Assembly (NCBI GenBank): GCA_964020155.1
Contig: OZ026547.1
Coordinates: 2,356,131-2,420,130 of the forward strand
Length of the DNA stretch: 64,000 bases
Direction of reading: 5' to 3'
Source of the DNA: Chondrilla cf. caribensis
Taxonomy: Eukaryota; Porifera; Demospongiae; Chondrillida; Chondrillidae
The stretch's first letter is position 1. Every line of letters starts with the position of its first letter. The translations under genes and the position numbers were made by a program. The notes beneath the pieces were generated by a model. It ran no database searches and was not told where the DNA came from. It saw nothing but the letters and a program-made list of their open reading frames with translations. This document shows positions 1 through 9,627 of the stretch, in pieces.

Positions 1-2
1 AA

Positions 3-149
3 GAAAACAACGAAGAATTGGCCGAAGCAGAGGACAAGGACATGGCTGTTACCCAGGGTTGGAGATTTTGGAGGCGTAAATTTCGTAACATGAAGCGCCG
101 TTTCTATCGCCTCAGGAGGAAGTTCAGAAGGTTGAGGAGGTTTTGCTGA
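3..149 (+). CDS. Member A: 3' end of a short cationic-peptide precursor (partial)
   Basis: The reading frame is open from the window edge to a TGA at 147-149, giving 48 residues; the start lies outside. The first 18 or so residues are acidic (ENNEELAEAEDKD) and end in a Gln. The remaining residues begin GWRFWRRKFRN and are almost entirely Arg/Lys plus Trp, Phe, Tyr, Leu, with a single Cys at the very end. This is the acidic-spacer, Gln, cationic-aromatic order seen four times in member B, and the KFRN/RFRN string is shared with B. I read it as a secreted amphipathic, probably membrane-active peptide released from an acidic propeptide; that function is inferred. An AATAAA at 368-373 could serve as the poly(A) signal. 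The flank at about 425-540 reappears at 1427-1535 beside the broken B copy. Confidence 0.7.
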   Translation, partial: ENNEELAEAEDKDMAVTQGWRFWRRKFRNMKRRFYRLRRKFRRLRRFC

Positions 150-800
150 AAGTGCCCACAGTGTGAATTGATGACGTGTGTGAATTTGTGTGCTAATTGG
201 TCATGCTGTTGCAAATACAGTCAACCTTTTGAACATAATGCGCTTAGTAGGTTCATTCATACTAATCGTCTGTAATATTATTGTTAATTATTTTCTGGAA
301 CACTATGTATGCAGCTGATTTTATGAATTCACGAAATACATACTCATTGATTGTGATAATAATATTAAATAAAAAGCTTGTTTCATGAAATTGCGTTAAG
401 TACTTTTCAATATATTGTATGGGGAAATTTTGCCGCATGAGTTGTAATGATTAATGGATTATTGAGCGAAATCACAGTAGATAATTTAATATAGAGAAAT
501 CAGGACAATTTGATCCGTGATTCTTCTTCAGCTGTAAGTATACGTACAAATACATATTTGGTACATATTTCTGTCATGATAATATTATGCAAAGTGTATA
601 TGTGTATAACACCAAGACATAATCAATTACATTTAGCATATATAGAATGGCAAATGTTTGTTATAGATTGCTCAAGATGAAATAAAAAGGTAGATCCAAG
701 GTCTGGTTACACAAGACTAATGTATCCCTATATAGAATGTAATAACGACAGGAAATGTGATACTACATGCAATTGTATTATCACTTAACTTCATTTTAAA
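150..800. other. 3' flank of A; no further gene seen
   Basis: AT-rich sequence without a convincing reading frame. It holds an AATAAA at 368-373. A stretch at about 425-540 (beginning near TTGCCGCATGAGTTGTAATG) is repeated with substitutions at 1427-1535, showing that A and the broken B copy come from one tandem duplication series. Confidence 0.5.
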
Positions 801-805
801 GCGTG

Positions 806-855
806 TGTGCATACACACACACGCACGCACACACACACGCAAACATACACACATA

Positions 856-933
<78 letters not shown>

Positions 934-937
934 CATA

Positions 938-981
<44 letters not shown>

Positions 982-992
982 CACACACATTC
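806..992. repeat. (AC)n microsatellite
   Basis: Long imperfect (CA)n tract with CG and TA interruptions. It makes open frames of Thr-His or Cys-Val on both strands, which are artefacts of the dinucleotide repeat. Confidence 0.95.
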
Positions 993-1264
993 AGGCATAC
1001 TACACTCAGTACACAAAAGTAAAACATACCTCTTCATGGATTTCATGTACTAATTCAATGATTATCAAATTTAGTTTATTTTGCCATAGTTGATAGTGGA
1101 AGCCACATGCAATAAGCAGCAATGTGCAAATTATTGGATTTCGTAGACATTAATTTTACCATATAGGAAGGTGATTTACAAAACAGCGATGTATTGTAGG
1201 AATTGGAGGCTTTCAATGATGATGCATACATGCAGCATTCAGTGTACAATAGACATTGGAGTTT

Positions 1265-1289
1265 TATAAAAGCAGGAGCTGTAGCTCCT
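1265..1289 (+). promoter_or_regulatory. TATA box and hairpin of the broken B copy
   Basis: TATAAA at 1265-1270 is followed by the inverted repeat AGGAGCT-GT-AGCTCCT at 1274-1289. The same arrangement precedes intact gene B at 2450-2474, so the promoter was duplicated with the gene and has kept both elements. Confidence 0.55.
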
Positions 1290-1347
1290 CATAGCCATAC
1301 CAAAGTTGCAACGGATATATTTCATCGAATTGTGTAGGAGAAACAAA

Positions 1348-1452
1348 ATAAGGAGTGACTTGTTTGTTCTTGTTCTGTTCAGTCTTGCTGCCTTCACAAG
1401 ATGTGATTCTTCTGATTCAGGGATTTATTGCTGCGTGAGTTGTAATGATTAA
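1348..1452 (+). pseudogene. Collapsed copy of B with lost start codon
   Basis: From about 1000 to 1440 the sequence follows the upstream region, leader and signal-peptide codons of gene B (compare 2140-2600). The start is changed from ATG to ATA at 1348-1350. The next codons still read RSDLFVLVLFSLAAFTRCDSS, close to B's signal peptide. After 22 or so codons the copy jumps to sequence matching the 3' flank of A, and the frame ends at a TAA at 1450-1452. All acidic/cationic repeat units are therefore deleted. The promoter elements remain, so it could be transcribed but would not make the precursor. Confidence 0.8.
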
Positions 1453-1527
1453 TGGATTATTGAACAAAATTACAGCGAGTAATTTATACAGGAATCAGGA
1501 CATTTTGATTCTTCTTCAGCTGTATAC

Positions 1528-1531
1528 AAAA

Positions 1532-1562
<31 letters not shown>
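1528..1562. repeat. (AT)n tract
   Basis: Perfect TATATA run at the end of the duplicated flank that follows the broken B copy. Confidence 0.9.
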
Positions 1563-1566
<4 letters not shown>

Positions 1567-1639
1567 AATGTCAGTTTTCGTCAGAAGAAGTTATGGATGA
1601 CATCAGAATAAATTATAATAAATAATGGATATCAAGGTA

Positions 1640-1975
1640 GCCAGGAGGGGCTGATGGCTAGTCCACAGTCCTGATTGGATGTTTGTTGTTATTGATGGAT
1701 GTGCAGAGCTTCTAGCATCCTACTTTCCAATTGTTTACTTCTGCTGCTCTTGTTCTGGCAGCCACTCAGTGCTGGTTGGCCCAAGAGTGGACTCTATACC
1801 ATTGCTGGTGTCATGCTTCTTTACCACATTCTTGTGTTCAGCCAAGCGCTTCTCCATGGCTATGCCAGTATCTCCAAAGTAGAGACTCTCCCAATCTTTG
1901 CATGGTACTTCATACATGACGCCATTTCCTGTCCTTGTCTTCGCTTGGTTGCTTTACCTGTACTAATGAACTTCT
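1640..1975 (-). mobile_element. Degenerate Penelope-like element 3' end (GIY-YIG endonuclease remnant)
   Basis: On the minus strand a frame reads TGNGVMYEVPCKDWESLYFG followed by DTGIAMEKRLAEHKNVVKKH. This has the order of the GIY-YIG nuclease domain at the C terminus of Penelope-like retroelements: a V-x-Y-x-[VI]-P-C string, a Y-[FI]-G-[DE]-T-G string, then R-x-x-E-H. In a second frame further along, ESRMLEALHI and then QQTSNQDCGLAIS resemble the usual end of that domain (E-A-x-H-I ... N-x-D-x-G-L-x-x-S). The two parts lie in different frames and a TAA sits just upstream of the first, so the copy is dead and 5'-truncated. Family assignment rests on recalled motif patterns, not on a search. 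Confidence 0.7.
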
Positions 1976-2449
1976 AAGGGCACCTCTTTACTTCCATAAG
2001 GTCTTCACTCTCAGACTGGGAGGCTGCCAAACAAGAGCAGTAGAGAGGAACAATTGTGAAAAAGGAGGTTAGAGGCTCTGCACATCCATCAACAGCAACA
2101 TGCATATGCATCAACACACGTACACACATGCATACTATCCTTTGTACTCAGTGTAAAACATACCTTTCGTCCATTTTATGTATTAATTCAATGGTTAGAC
2201 TTAATTCAGTTTATTTTGCCAAGGCTAATAGTGAAAGTAAAAGTGAAAGAAACTGCGATAAGCAGCAATGTGTTATGTACAATATCATAGGATGGCAAGG
2301 TGTTTTGTGGCAAATTATGGGATTTCGAAGACACTAATTTCACTAAAAATAGAAGGTGATTTACAAAACAGCAAAGTATTGTAGGAATTGGAGGCTTTCA
2401 ATGATGATGTATACATGCAGCATGCAGAGTGCAATAGACATTGGAGTTT

Positions 2450-2474
2450 TATAAAAGCAGGAGCTGTAGCTCCT
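2450..2474 (+). promoter_or_regulatory. TATA box and start-site hairpin of B
   Basis: TATAAAAG at 2450-2457 lies 73 bases before the ATG. It is followed by a perfect 7-bp inverted repeat with a 2-base loop, AGGAGCT at 2459-2465 and AGCTCCT at 2468-2474. Both are conserved in the broken copy at 1265-1289. Confidence 0.6.
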
Positions 2475-2522
2475 CATAGCCATACCAAAGCTGTAACCGA
2501 TAAATTGTGAAGAAGAAACAAA

Positions 2523-3356
2523 ATGAGGAGTGACTTGATCGTTCTTGTTCTGTTCGGTCTTGCTGCCCTCGCAAGATGTGATTCTTCTGATTCAGAAGAG
2601 CCTCGGACCAGTTTGGAAGAACACAACCGTCTTCCCAGGCAACCACCGACAGATATCAGTGACAGGATTATGAACCTTTTTAGGCTGTTTGGTGAAAGAA
2701 GTGCACAAAGCGGAGGTGAAAACGTCAATGATAATGAAATGAAGAAAGTAAATCAAGTTGACACCGAAGAAGATCTGGATGACTTGACGGAGATGCAGCA
2801 GTTTGATAGGCGTTTTTTGCCCTCATTTGGAAGGTTTAGAAACCCGCTTGGGGGAATACCTCAGTACAGAAATGCAATCAGAGATGTGGGGAACCCCGCC
2901 TCCCTGCAAGGCGAAATGAAGAAAGTCAATCAAGTTGATACTGAAGAAGATCTAGATGCCTTGGCAGAGATGCAGTTCTTTGGGTCCAGGTTTAGAAACC
3001 TGCTTAGGGGGATATGTCGGTGCAGAAATGTAATCAGAGATGCCCTGAACATCCCCTCCCCCCCACAAGGTGAAATGAAGGAAGTTAATCAAGTTGATAC
3101 TGAAGAAGACCTGGACGACTTGGCGGAGATGCAGTTCATTGGAAAAATTGGGCCCTGGTTTAGAAATCTGCTACGTCAGTGCAGGAATGCAAACAGAGAT
3201 GCTGGGAACGCCCCCTCCATGCAAGGTGAAATGAAGAAAGTCAATCAAGTTGATACTGAAGAAGATCTGGATGACTTGGCAGAGATGCAGTTCGTTAGAC
3301 GTTTATTGCACCGCACACTTAGAGACCAACTTAGAAGAGTATGTCAGCGCATATAA
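2523..3356 (+). CDS. Member B: secreted precursor with four acidic-spacer/cationic-peptide units
   Basis: 277 residues, one exon. The ATG is chosen because it opens a clear signal peptide (MRSDLIVLVLFGLAALARC, cleavage near residue 19). Four units follow, starting near residues 72, 131, 184 and 236, each an acidic spacer (EMKKVNQVDTEEDLDDLAEMQ with few changes) and then a basic, aromatic stretch of 25-40 residues starting with Phe: QFDRRFLPSFGRF, FFGSRFRNLLRGICRCRN, FIGKIGPWFRNLLRQCRN and FVRRLLHRTLRDQLRRVCQR. The Met-Gln before each basic stretch is invariant, while the basic stretches vary. That is what a multi-peptide precursor cut after Gln would show. Units 2-4 contain one or two Cys. 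Likely role is release of several amphipathic cationic peptides, by analogy with multi-copy antimicrobial precursors. The cutting enzyme is unknown. Confidence 0.85.
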   Translation: MRSDLIVLVLFGLAALARCDSSDSEEPRTSLEEHNRLPRQPPTDISDRIMNLFRLFGERSAQSGGENVNDNEMKKVNQVDTEEDLDDLTEMQQFDRRFLPSFGRFRNPLGGIPQYRNAIRDVGNPASLQGEMKKVNQVDTEEDLDALAEMQFFGSRFRNLLRGICRCRNVIRDALNIPSPPQGEMKEVNQVDTEEDLDDLAEMQFIGKIGPWFRNLLRQCRNANRDAGNAPSMQGEMKKVNQVDTEEDLDDLAEMQFVRRLLHRTLRDQLRRVCQRI

Positions 3357-3790
3357 ATGCAATCAGAAATCCCAGGGACACGCAAGATTGATTACTACTA
3401 TATGAGTGTGTTGATATACGTAGGATAATAGTGATAGTAGCAGTAATATAGTTAGGAATCAGGAATTAAGATTATCGGTACGGTTACTTTGAAATGTCTT
3501 GTGTGAGACCAGTACAGAACTGAAAACTGATCAACAATAGTATAGGATAGCATAGGACCTACTAGTGTTGTGTGTTTGTGTGCTTTGAAAAATTGATTTT
3601 GAAATAATAGGGAGTGGTGTACTATTGATATGAAAATGTATGCACGACTATTATTTGTATCGATATGCATGTGCATGCAAGTTAGACAGATGCCTACAGT
3701 AATATAGACCATACTTATGAGAGTGAAACACAAACAGGTGATGAATGTATACGACATACTGGATGTAATACAATATCTCACCTGGCTAGC
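3357..3790. other. 3' flank of B; nothing further seen
   Basis: No exact AATAAA follows the stop codon closely. Open frames on the minus strand here lack any recognisable feature. Confidence 0.4.
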
Positions 3791-5250
3791 AAAGGAGGTG
3801 ACAAGAAGGTACTTAGTGATTATTTCTCCCTTTCTCTCCCATACGTACAATGAAATAATATTATTATTAAACACCTCCCAATGTAGCTAAGATACAAGAC
3901 ATGTATTGAAATCGAAATTGTTTCAAAATGTAGTTCGTGTCATCAGCTATGTCAAGTAGAATTATCAGATCCATGCCTCCCTCTCCCACGACATATGCAA
4001 GAAGTTGCTTTTGGTTATTTCCCATTCTTTCCCCTGCATTGAAGTGATACTAAACACCTCCGAATGTAGCTATATAAGGTTACAGGTCATGTATTGAGAT
4101 GGGAATTCTTCAGGATTCAGTTCCTGCCATCAGTTATGTCGGATGAAATTATCGGATTGACACATTACCTCTCCCTTGAGATATGCAAGGAGGTACTTGG
4201 CATTTGTTTCACCTATTGTCTCCCATGTATTGAAGTTATATTACACACTTATGAATCTGAATGTAACTAAGGTTACGGGCCACATATAGAGATGGGAATT
4301 GTTTCAGAATTCAGTGCATGTCATCAGCTACGTGAGGTGAAATTATCAGGTTCATATGCTCCCTTTCCCATGTGTTGTGCAAGAAGGTGCTTAGCGTTTA
4401 TTCATCCTACGTATTCGCTCCCAAGCATTGAAATAATATTGAGCCCCTCCGAATGTAGCTGAATTTACATGCCACGTGTTGAGATGAGAATTATATCAGA
4501 AATTAGATCCTGCTATCAGCTATGTCAGGTAAATTATCAGGTTGACACGCCCCCACTCTCATGGTTTATGCATGCATAAAGGTACTTAGCATTTATTTTT
4601 CCCATTCTCTCTGAGCATTTAAATATTATTAAGCCCCTCCAAATGTAGCTGAAGTTACAGGCCATATATTGAAATGAGAATTGTTTCAGAATTCAGTCCA
4701 TATGTACCATCAGCTATGTCTCTTAAAATTGTCAGACTCACACGCCCTCTCTCCCATGGATTATATATGCAAGAATTTTCTTAGCGTAAATTTCTCCTAT
4801 TCTCTCCCATGCACTGAAACCATATTGAGCAACCTTCAAATGTGTCTGAGGTTACAGGCCTTATAAAGAGATGGGAATTGTTTCAGAATTCAGTTCATGT
4901 CATCAGCTATGCCAGGTAAAATTATCAGATTGACACGCCCCCTCTCACATGTGTTGTGCAAGAAGGTGCTTAGCATTTATTTCTCCCAATCACTCCCTTA
5001 CATCGAAATATTATTAAGCACCTCCAAATGTAGCTGAGGTTACAGGTCTCTGGATTTAGTTCCTGCCATCAACTGTCAGGTAAAATTATCAGGTTGACAT
5101 ACCCCCTCTCCCATAAGTTATGCAAGAAGGTGCTTAGCATTTATTTATCCTATGTAGTCTCTCCAAATTAATATCAAGCACTTCTAAATGTAGCTGAGGT
5201 TACAGGCTACGTATTGAGATGGGACTTGTTTCAGAAATTAGTAGTTCTGT
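3790..5250. repeat. Satellite of about 185 bp, about eight diverged copies
   Basis: Successive copies are marked by CACCTCCRAATGTAGCTGAG-like strings at about 3872, 4055, 4237, 4442, 4631, 4828, 5018 and 5177. Other shared parts are GAGATGGGAATTGTTTCAG, TCATCAGCTATGTCAGG and CCATTCTCTCCCATGCATTG. Spacing runs from about 160 to 205 bases. No reading frame is conserved between copies, so I take it as non-coding satellite. Confidence 0.85.
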
Positions 5251-6900
5251 CATCTTCTATCCTCTAGGCATCAAAAAAGCATCCCTCAGTAGAAAGGACA
5301 GTTGTTGATAAAGGATTTTGACTCGAATCGGTAATATTCATTTCTTTGCCAATGAGCTATAAGGCTTTTTCGGAGAATAGCACTCCTCATCAGTAGATCT
5401 GGGCAAAGCTCTGAATTGTCAATCTCTATAGGATACAGAGTATTGGCTGGACCTTTAGCCTATCAGGTCGCTATTTGTAGGGTTCAGTGTAGTACGAGTA
5501 GTGGATCATGATATACCGACTTTAACACCCTGCGTGAAAGACCTCGCAGCATCACATAATGCGAGTACCATTGAAACTTCAATGTCGTCCGTAGAGTTCA
5601 CGTCAAAGAGGGTTGACTAAACTCACCTTCCCTAGTATGTACATGCACACATTTTTAATATTGATGACGTTGACACCTAATTAATTCAGCCTGGGGCATG
5701 GGATCCAATAGACGACCACATCATGCAGGTCCTACTGTACACACACTGTCAGGTATAGTGATTTCTCCTTAATCCACCACCACTTTATCTGCCAATTAAA
5801 CCTTCTAATCCACCACCATCTCCCACTACCAATAATGTACAAGTACCAATGAATATCCAGTTAATTGGCCAAACTCATTAATCCACCATATTTTTTGAAA
5901 TTGAATTGCAGTGGATTAATGATTTACTGTACAGCATGAATGTAATTTTATTGCTTTCATTACTATGGGGGCAAGTTCTCAAGTTTTGTACAATCATTAT
6001 GGACAAAATTGATATTTTACTGTACCATTGCAATAGGTTTTCTGGGCTATCCGTAAAGCACTCTCATGAGGATTTTGGTCTACAGTGAGTTCTTGTTAAT
6101 CCACCACTGCTTTATCCACCAAACCTTTTAATCTGACGCAATTTCCCACTACCAATATAATGTGCGAATACCAATGAATATTCAGTTCCTGTACTGACGA
6201 AGTCATTCGCAGTCGAAATGTCTTGCATTCCAACCATTTTAATCTGTTTCAATCCATTTCCATGCTACATGATCGCCCAAGAATTACCTGCTTTCCCCTA
6301 AAGCCACAGCACCATCCTATAAAGTATCCCATTTTATGTTTAGCTGATGCAATTTTTCAATGTTTGCGATATCGACAGATGCTATACTGGTTAAGACATA
6401 GACACTCGGACAACATATGACATGTAATATGCACTTCAATTCAGTATCAAGTATTAATTATTCATGTCATTTCCTCCTTATGCCCAGCTCTCAACCACTG
6501 AAAATATTCACTATTGCATGACTTATACATTGTAAGTTTTCCCTAGGACCACCCCTTGGTTTAAGGTGGCGTAGTTCCATTTGCAATGTGGCATGTTCAC
6601 TTTTGTACAGGAAATTGTATGTCACAAAAGTCACTGGATATTCATCCTGCATGTACTCCCATTGCAGTATTCCCATATCTATCTATCTATTCTACCATCC
6701 TTTATTGTGTCGTATACATTACTGTTACATTGCAATTTTGTTCATTTAATGACAGATTGCTGTTTTAGCTAGTGTAATTTAATAATTATTGTGCAAACAC
6801 ACTCAACTGATTCAGAAGAAAAAAATGTCATTCATTCAGGACTATCCTGCTACAACTAATGTATAATTATTATGATTCTATTGAACACTATGTCATGTTA
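5250..6900. other. Intergenic region with pogo-like repeat pieces
   Basis: A block of about 105 bp beginning TATAGTGATTTCTCCTTAAT at 5754 is repeated in direct orientation at 6081 (TACAGTGAGTTCTTGTTAAT). Both continue into TTAATCCACCAC, the pattern of pogo/Tigger-type terminal repeats. No transposase frame is visible. Apart from these pieces I see nothing supportable here. Confidence 0.4.
5754..5931. mobile_element. Possible pogo-like MITE
   Basis: The left end, TATAGTGATTTCTCCTTAAT, is partly mirrored by the right end, whose reverse complement is TACAGTAAATCATTAATCCA. TA dinucleotides border both ends. The match is imperfect, so the ends are tentative. Confidence 0.35.
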
Positions 6901-6908
6901 TCTGTTAT

Positions 6909-9627
6909 TCAAGAATTTAGTATTTTATTCCAGATTTGCTGCAGAGTTGATTCTATGAATGGAGTTGGAGTTGGTGTGGCTCCAGTCCGAGGTGCTGAGG
7001 ACCTAGTATGAATTGCTGTAGTTCTAGCTGGAGACGGTATTGTTCTTGCTGGAAATGGTGTTGTTCTTGTTGGGGATGGTGTTGTTTTTGCTGGAGGTGG
7101 TGTTCTTGTTGGAGATGGTGTTGTTTTTGCTGGAGGTGGTGGTGTTCTTGTTGGAGATGGTGTTGTTTTTGCTGGAGGTGGTGTTGTTCTTGTTGGAGAT
7201 GGCGTTGTTTTTGTTGGAGGTGGTGTTGTTCTTGTTGGAGATGGCGTTGTTTTTGTTGGAGGTGGTGTTGTTCTTGTTGGAGATGGCGTTGTTTTTGTTG
7301 GAGGTGGTGTTGTTCTTGTTGGAAATAGTGTGGCTCTAGTTGGAGACGGTATTGTTCTTGTTGAAGGTGGTACATCCACTTTCAAAATACCCAATACCTT
7401 TGGATCAGGTGCTGGTGTTTTCTTGGGAGGCGTGGAGGTGGTGCTTGGATTTTTTGAGGGTAGCACACTTGTACGAGTAGGCATTATGGTGCTCTTCTGC
7501 ATTGGAGTGGTGCTTGGAGTTTGTGAAGGTAGCACAGTTGCTTTTGTAGGTGGAGTCATGGTGCTCTTCTGTATTGGAGTGGTGCTTGGAGTTTGTGAAG
7601 GTAGCACAGTTGATTTTGTAGGTGGAGTCATGGTGCTCTTCTGCATTGGAGTGGGGCTTGGAGTTTGTGAAGGTAGCACAGTTGCCTCTGTAGATGGAGT
7701 CATGGTTCCCCTTGGCGTTGCAGTGGGTGGAATTGTGTTCAAAATGAGTCTGATACACAGGGTAGTTCTTGGATGAAGAAGATTAATGACCTTGAGTTTC
7801 TTACGTAAATGTTTTAGTATACGCTTTATGTCAAACCTCCCACCTTTGTGGTGTCTCTTCAATATTTTTTTCATGCGGCGGAAAAACCTAAGCAGTGTTA
7901 TGCAAGTTTTTGGCAAAACTCCACGTGGATGCTTCCTGAAGAAACGAAGTTTTTGCAACAATTTTGAATACTTCTTGGACAGTAGTCTGTACAACCTCTT
8001 AAGTTTCCTGTACTTGGAGACATATGTTCGAGCCAGTTTTTTGGCAGCTTCCTTGCCATTTGGTTTAGCAAGAAGTTTCCTTAACGTCTTAAGTTTTCTT
8101 TTACTCTTTCCTACCAACCTTTTCAAAATGTAGAATTTATTTAGCAGAGTGTAATATTTCCAGGAGACTTTGAACTTTTTTCTGCTCATTTTTGGATACC
8201 ACAATTTGTGCAATAGCTTTTTATACTTTCTCCTGAAAGCCTTGAAAATCGAGAAATATTTCCTTTTATACCTGGAATTCCCACCCCTCAGAAATCGGTT
8301 GTACTTTCTTCGCAACCTCTTATATTTGCGCCTGTATCTATTGAAGAGAGAAAAGACGGGCGTGCGCATCATGTGAGCTTTACTAGTCACTTCATTTTCC
8401 GCCAGTTTCCATGGAAATTGCGGATCATCAATTTCCTGTTTTTCAGCTTGTGCTTCCTGTATTGCATCACTGAAATACTTCCGAATCGTTGGATCCGTGA
8501 GTCGGGCATCCAAATTCTTTAACGATTTTTCACGGTTCTGTGTCTTATGTCCAAGATTCTCGGGAATATTTTCTATTCCTTGGTTTTCCTCTCCTAATAA
8601 ACGGCAAAAACTCTTTATTTCAAGGTATGTTAAAAAATTTAAATAAATTTCAAGGTCTGATTCGGGCCAAGCGTGCAGTGGACTAATAACTATAAGGTAA
8701 GGTGCACTAATTTCGAACAATCCCTAATTCCGAACACCTAATCTTGAAAACTGCTGGATAACCTTAGGAGTCAACTATCACAGCCTAAGGGGAGGACTAC
8801 ACCTCAATTTTACTGATAAGATTTGTCAAGACGACAGCTGTCACCATTGAAAAGCTATAGGATGTGTTCGGAATTAGGGATTGTTCGAAATTAGGGCACC
8901 TTACCTTACTATATTCTGAATGTCAGTCTAAAAGTTCACAACTACTAATAGTAATGAGTCTCTGTGGTGGGATGAGTGAGGATGGAAACAATTCTGAGCG
9001 CTATAGTTCTAGATCCAACCAGACGGCTTTAGTTTAACTCGTAGGATAAACCGGCACCCGACGTTTAACTACCATAATCCTCAGCTGCTTTTGATTCAGA
9101 TTTGTGTCAACGGTATCTCTATAGTACGCAGGGGACTGACCGATGGTAGACGCCATAACGCAACATTACCACCGTTTGTAGACGCCCGTCCCTCACTACC
9201 CCGTGTTACCCTACCACCCATGCATGTGTACAGCGGGCTTATTTTCGGGCCTTGTGCCTCGTACTGCACATGAGGGATAACGTCTGGCTATACAAGACTA
9301 ATGGGGCTAGGCGGTAAAAGGACTACTTCCACCCTAACTGATCTGAAATCCACATGCAGAAAATGCGAAACATTTTATAATTCCAAAAAAATGTACGTCA
9401 TTGTTGAGCACATGAAACTCACTTGAGTCCTGTACTGTGTGTTCTTCCTTTAGAACTCGTCTCAAATTCTCCTTGTCAAATTTAAGCTGTTCAGAGGAGG
9501 AGTCCACCTGAGAGGTCTGTGCTGTGCTTATCGAACCCGGGCCGGTTTGGGTAAGTGCAGTGCATAGGAGTGGAAGAACCGAGGTCCAGCAAAAGAGGAG
9601 GACCCGAAACTTCACTGCTACTGCCAT
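6909..9627 (-). CDS. Member C: secreted Tyr/Lys-rich protein with mucin-like Thr/Pro tail (exons 9627-9423 and 8593-6909)
   Basis: Exon 1 starts at the ATG at 9627 and encodes a signal peptide (MAVAVKFRVLLFCWTSVLPL...). It ends at the donor CTCAA|GTGAGT. Exon 2 begins after TTATTAG at 8593. The phases match (phase 1, 205 + 1685 bases), giving about 629 residues. Order: signal peptide 1-26; acidic/polar propeptide to about 145; strongly basic domain at about 150-345 built of Y-R-R-K-Y-K-R-L type segments; then about 270 residues of Thr/Pro/Ser with only Lys/Arg as charges. The tail has two repeat types, STMTPPTKATVLPSQTPSTT and TTPPPTKTTPSPTR, the latter as 42-bp DNA repeats at about 7080-7320. 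The tail is likely heavily O-glycosylated, as in mucins. The 829-bp intron contains a 216-bp MITE. No Gln-Phe/Trp boundary is evident, so C and D are a divergent branch. Confidence 0.78.
7040..7340 (-). repeat. 42-bp coding minisatellite in C
   Basis: About six imperfect copies of a 42-bp unit encode TTPPPTKTTPSPTR. Differences between copies are mostly single-base and in frame. Confidence 0.85.
8693..8908. mobile_element. 216-bp MITE in the intron of C
   Basis: Terminal inverted repeats of about 45 bases run from TAAGGTAAGGTGCACTAATT at the left to the mirrored AATTAGGGCACCTTACCTTA at the right. Both arms include TTCGAACAATCCCTAATTCC. The element is flanked by CTA at 8690-8692 and 8909-8911, a probable 3-bp target duplication. 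It has no coding capacity. The 3-bp duplication would fit a PIF/Harbinger-type element, but the class is a guess. Confidence 0.88.

Noticed and set aside
717..1093. Several frames of Cys-Val and Thr-His repeats on both strands
   Set aside because: They are translations of an (AC)n microsatellite; all frames are open because the dinucleotide contains no stop. The same applies at 12319-12807, 17363-17622, 29184-29431, 36186-37275 and 57582-58112.
1679..1977. Plus-strand frames with hydrophobic leaders
   Set aside because: They lie opposite the Penelope-like remnant, whose minus-strand motifs explain the sequence better.
7008..7776. Plus-strand Cys/Trp-rich and Leu/Val-rich frames
   Set aside because: Antisense translations of the Thr/Pro repeat of C.
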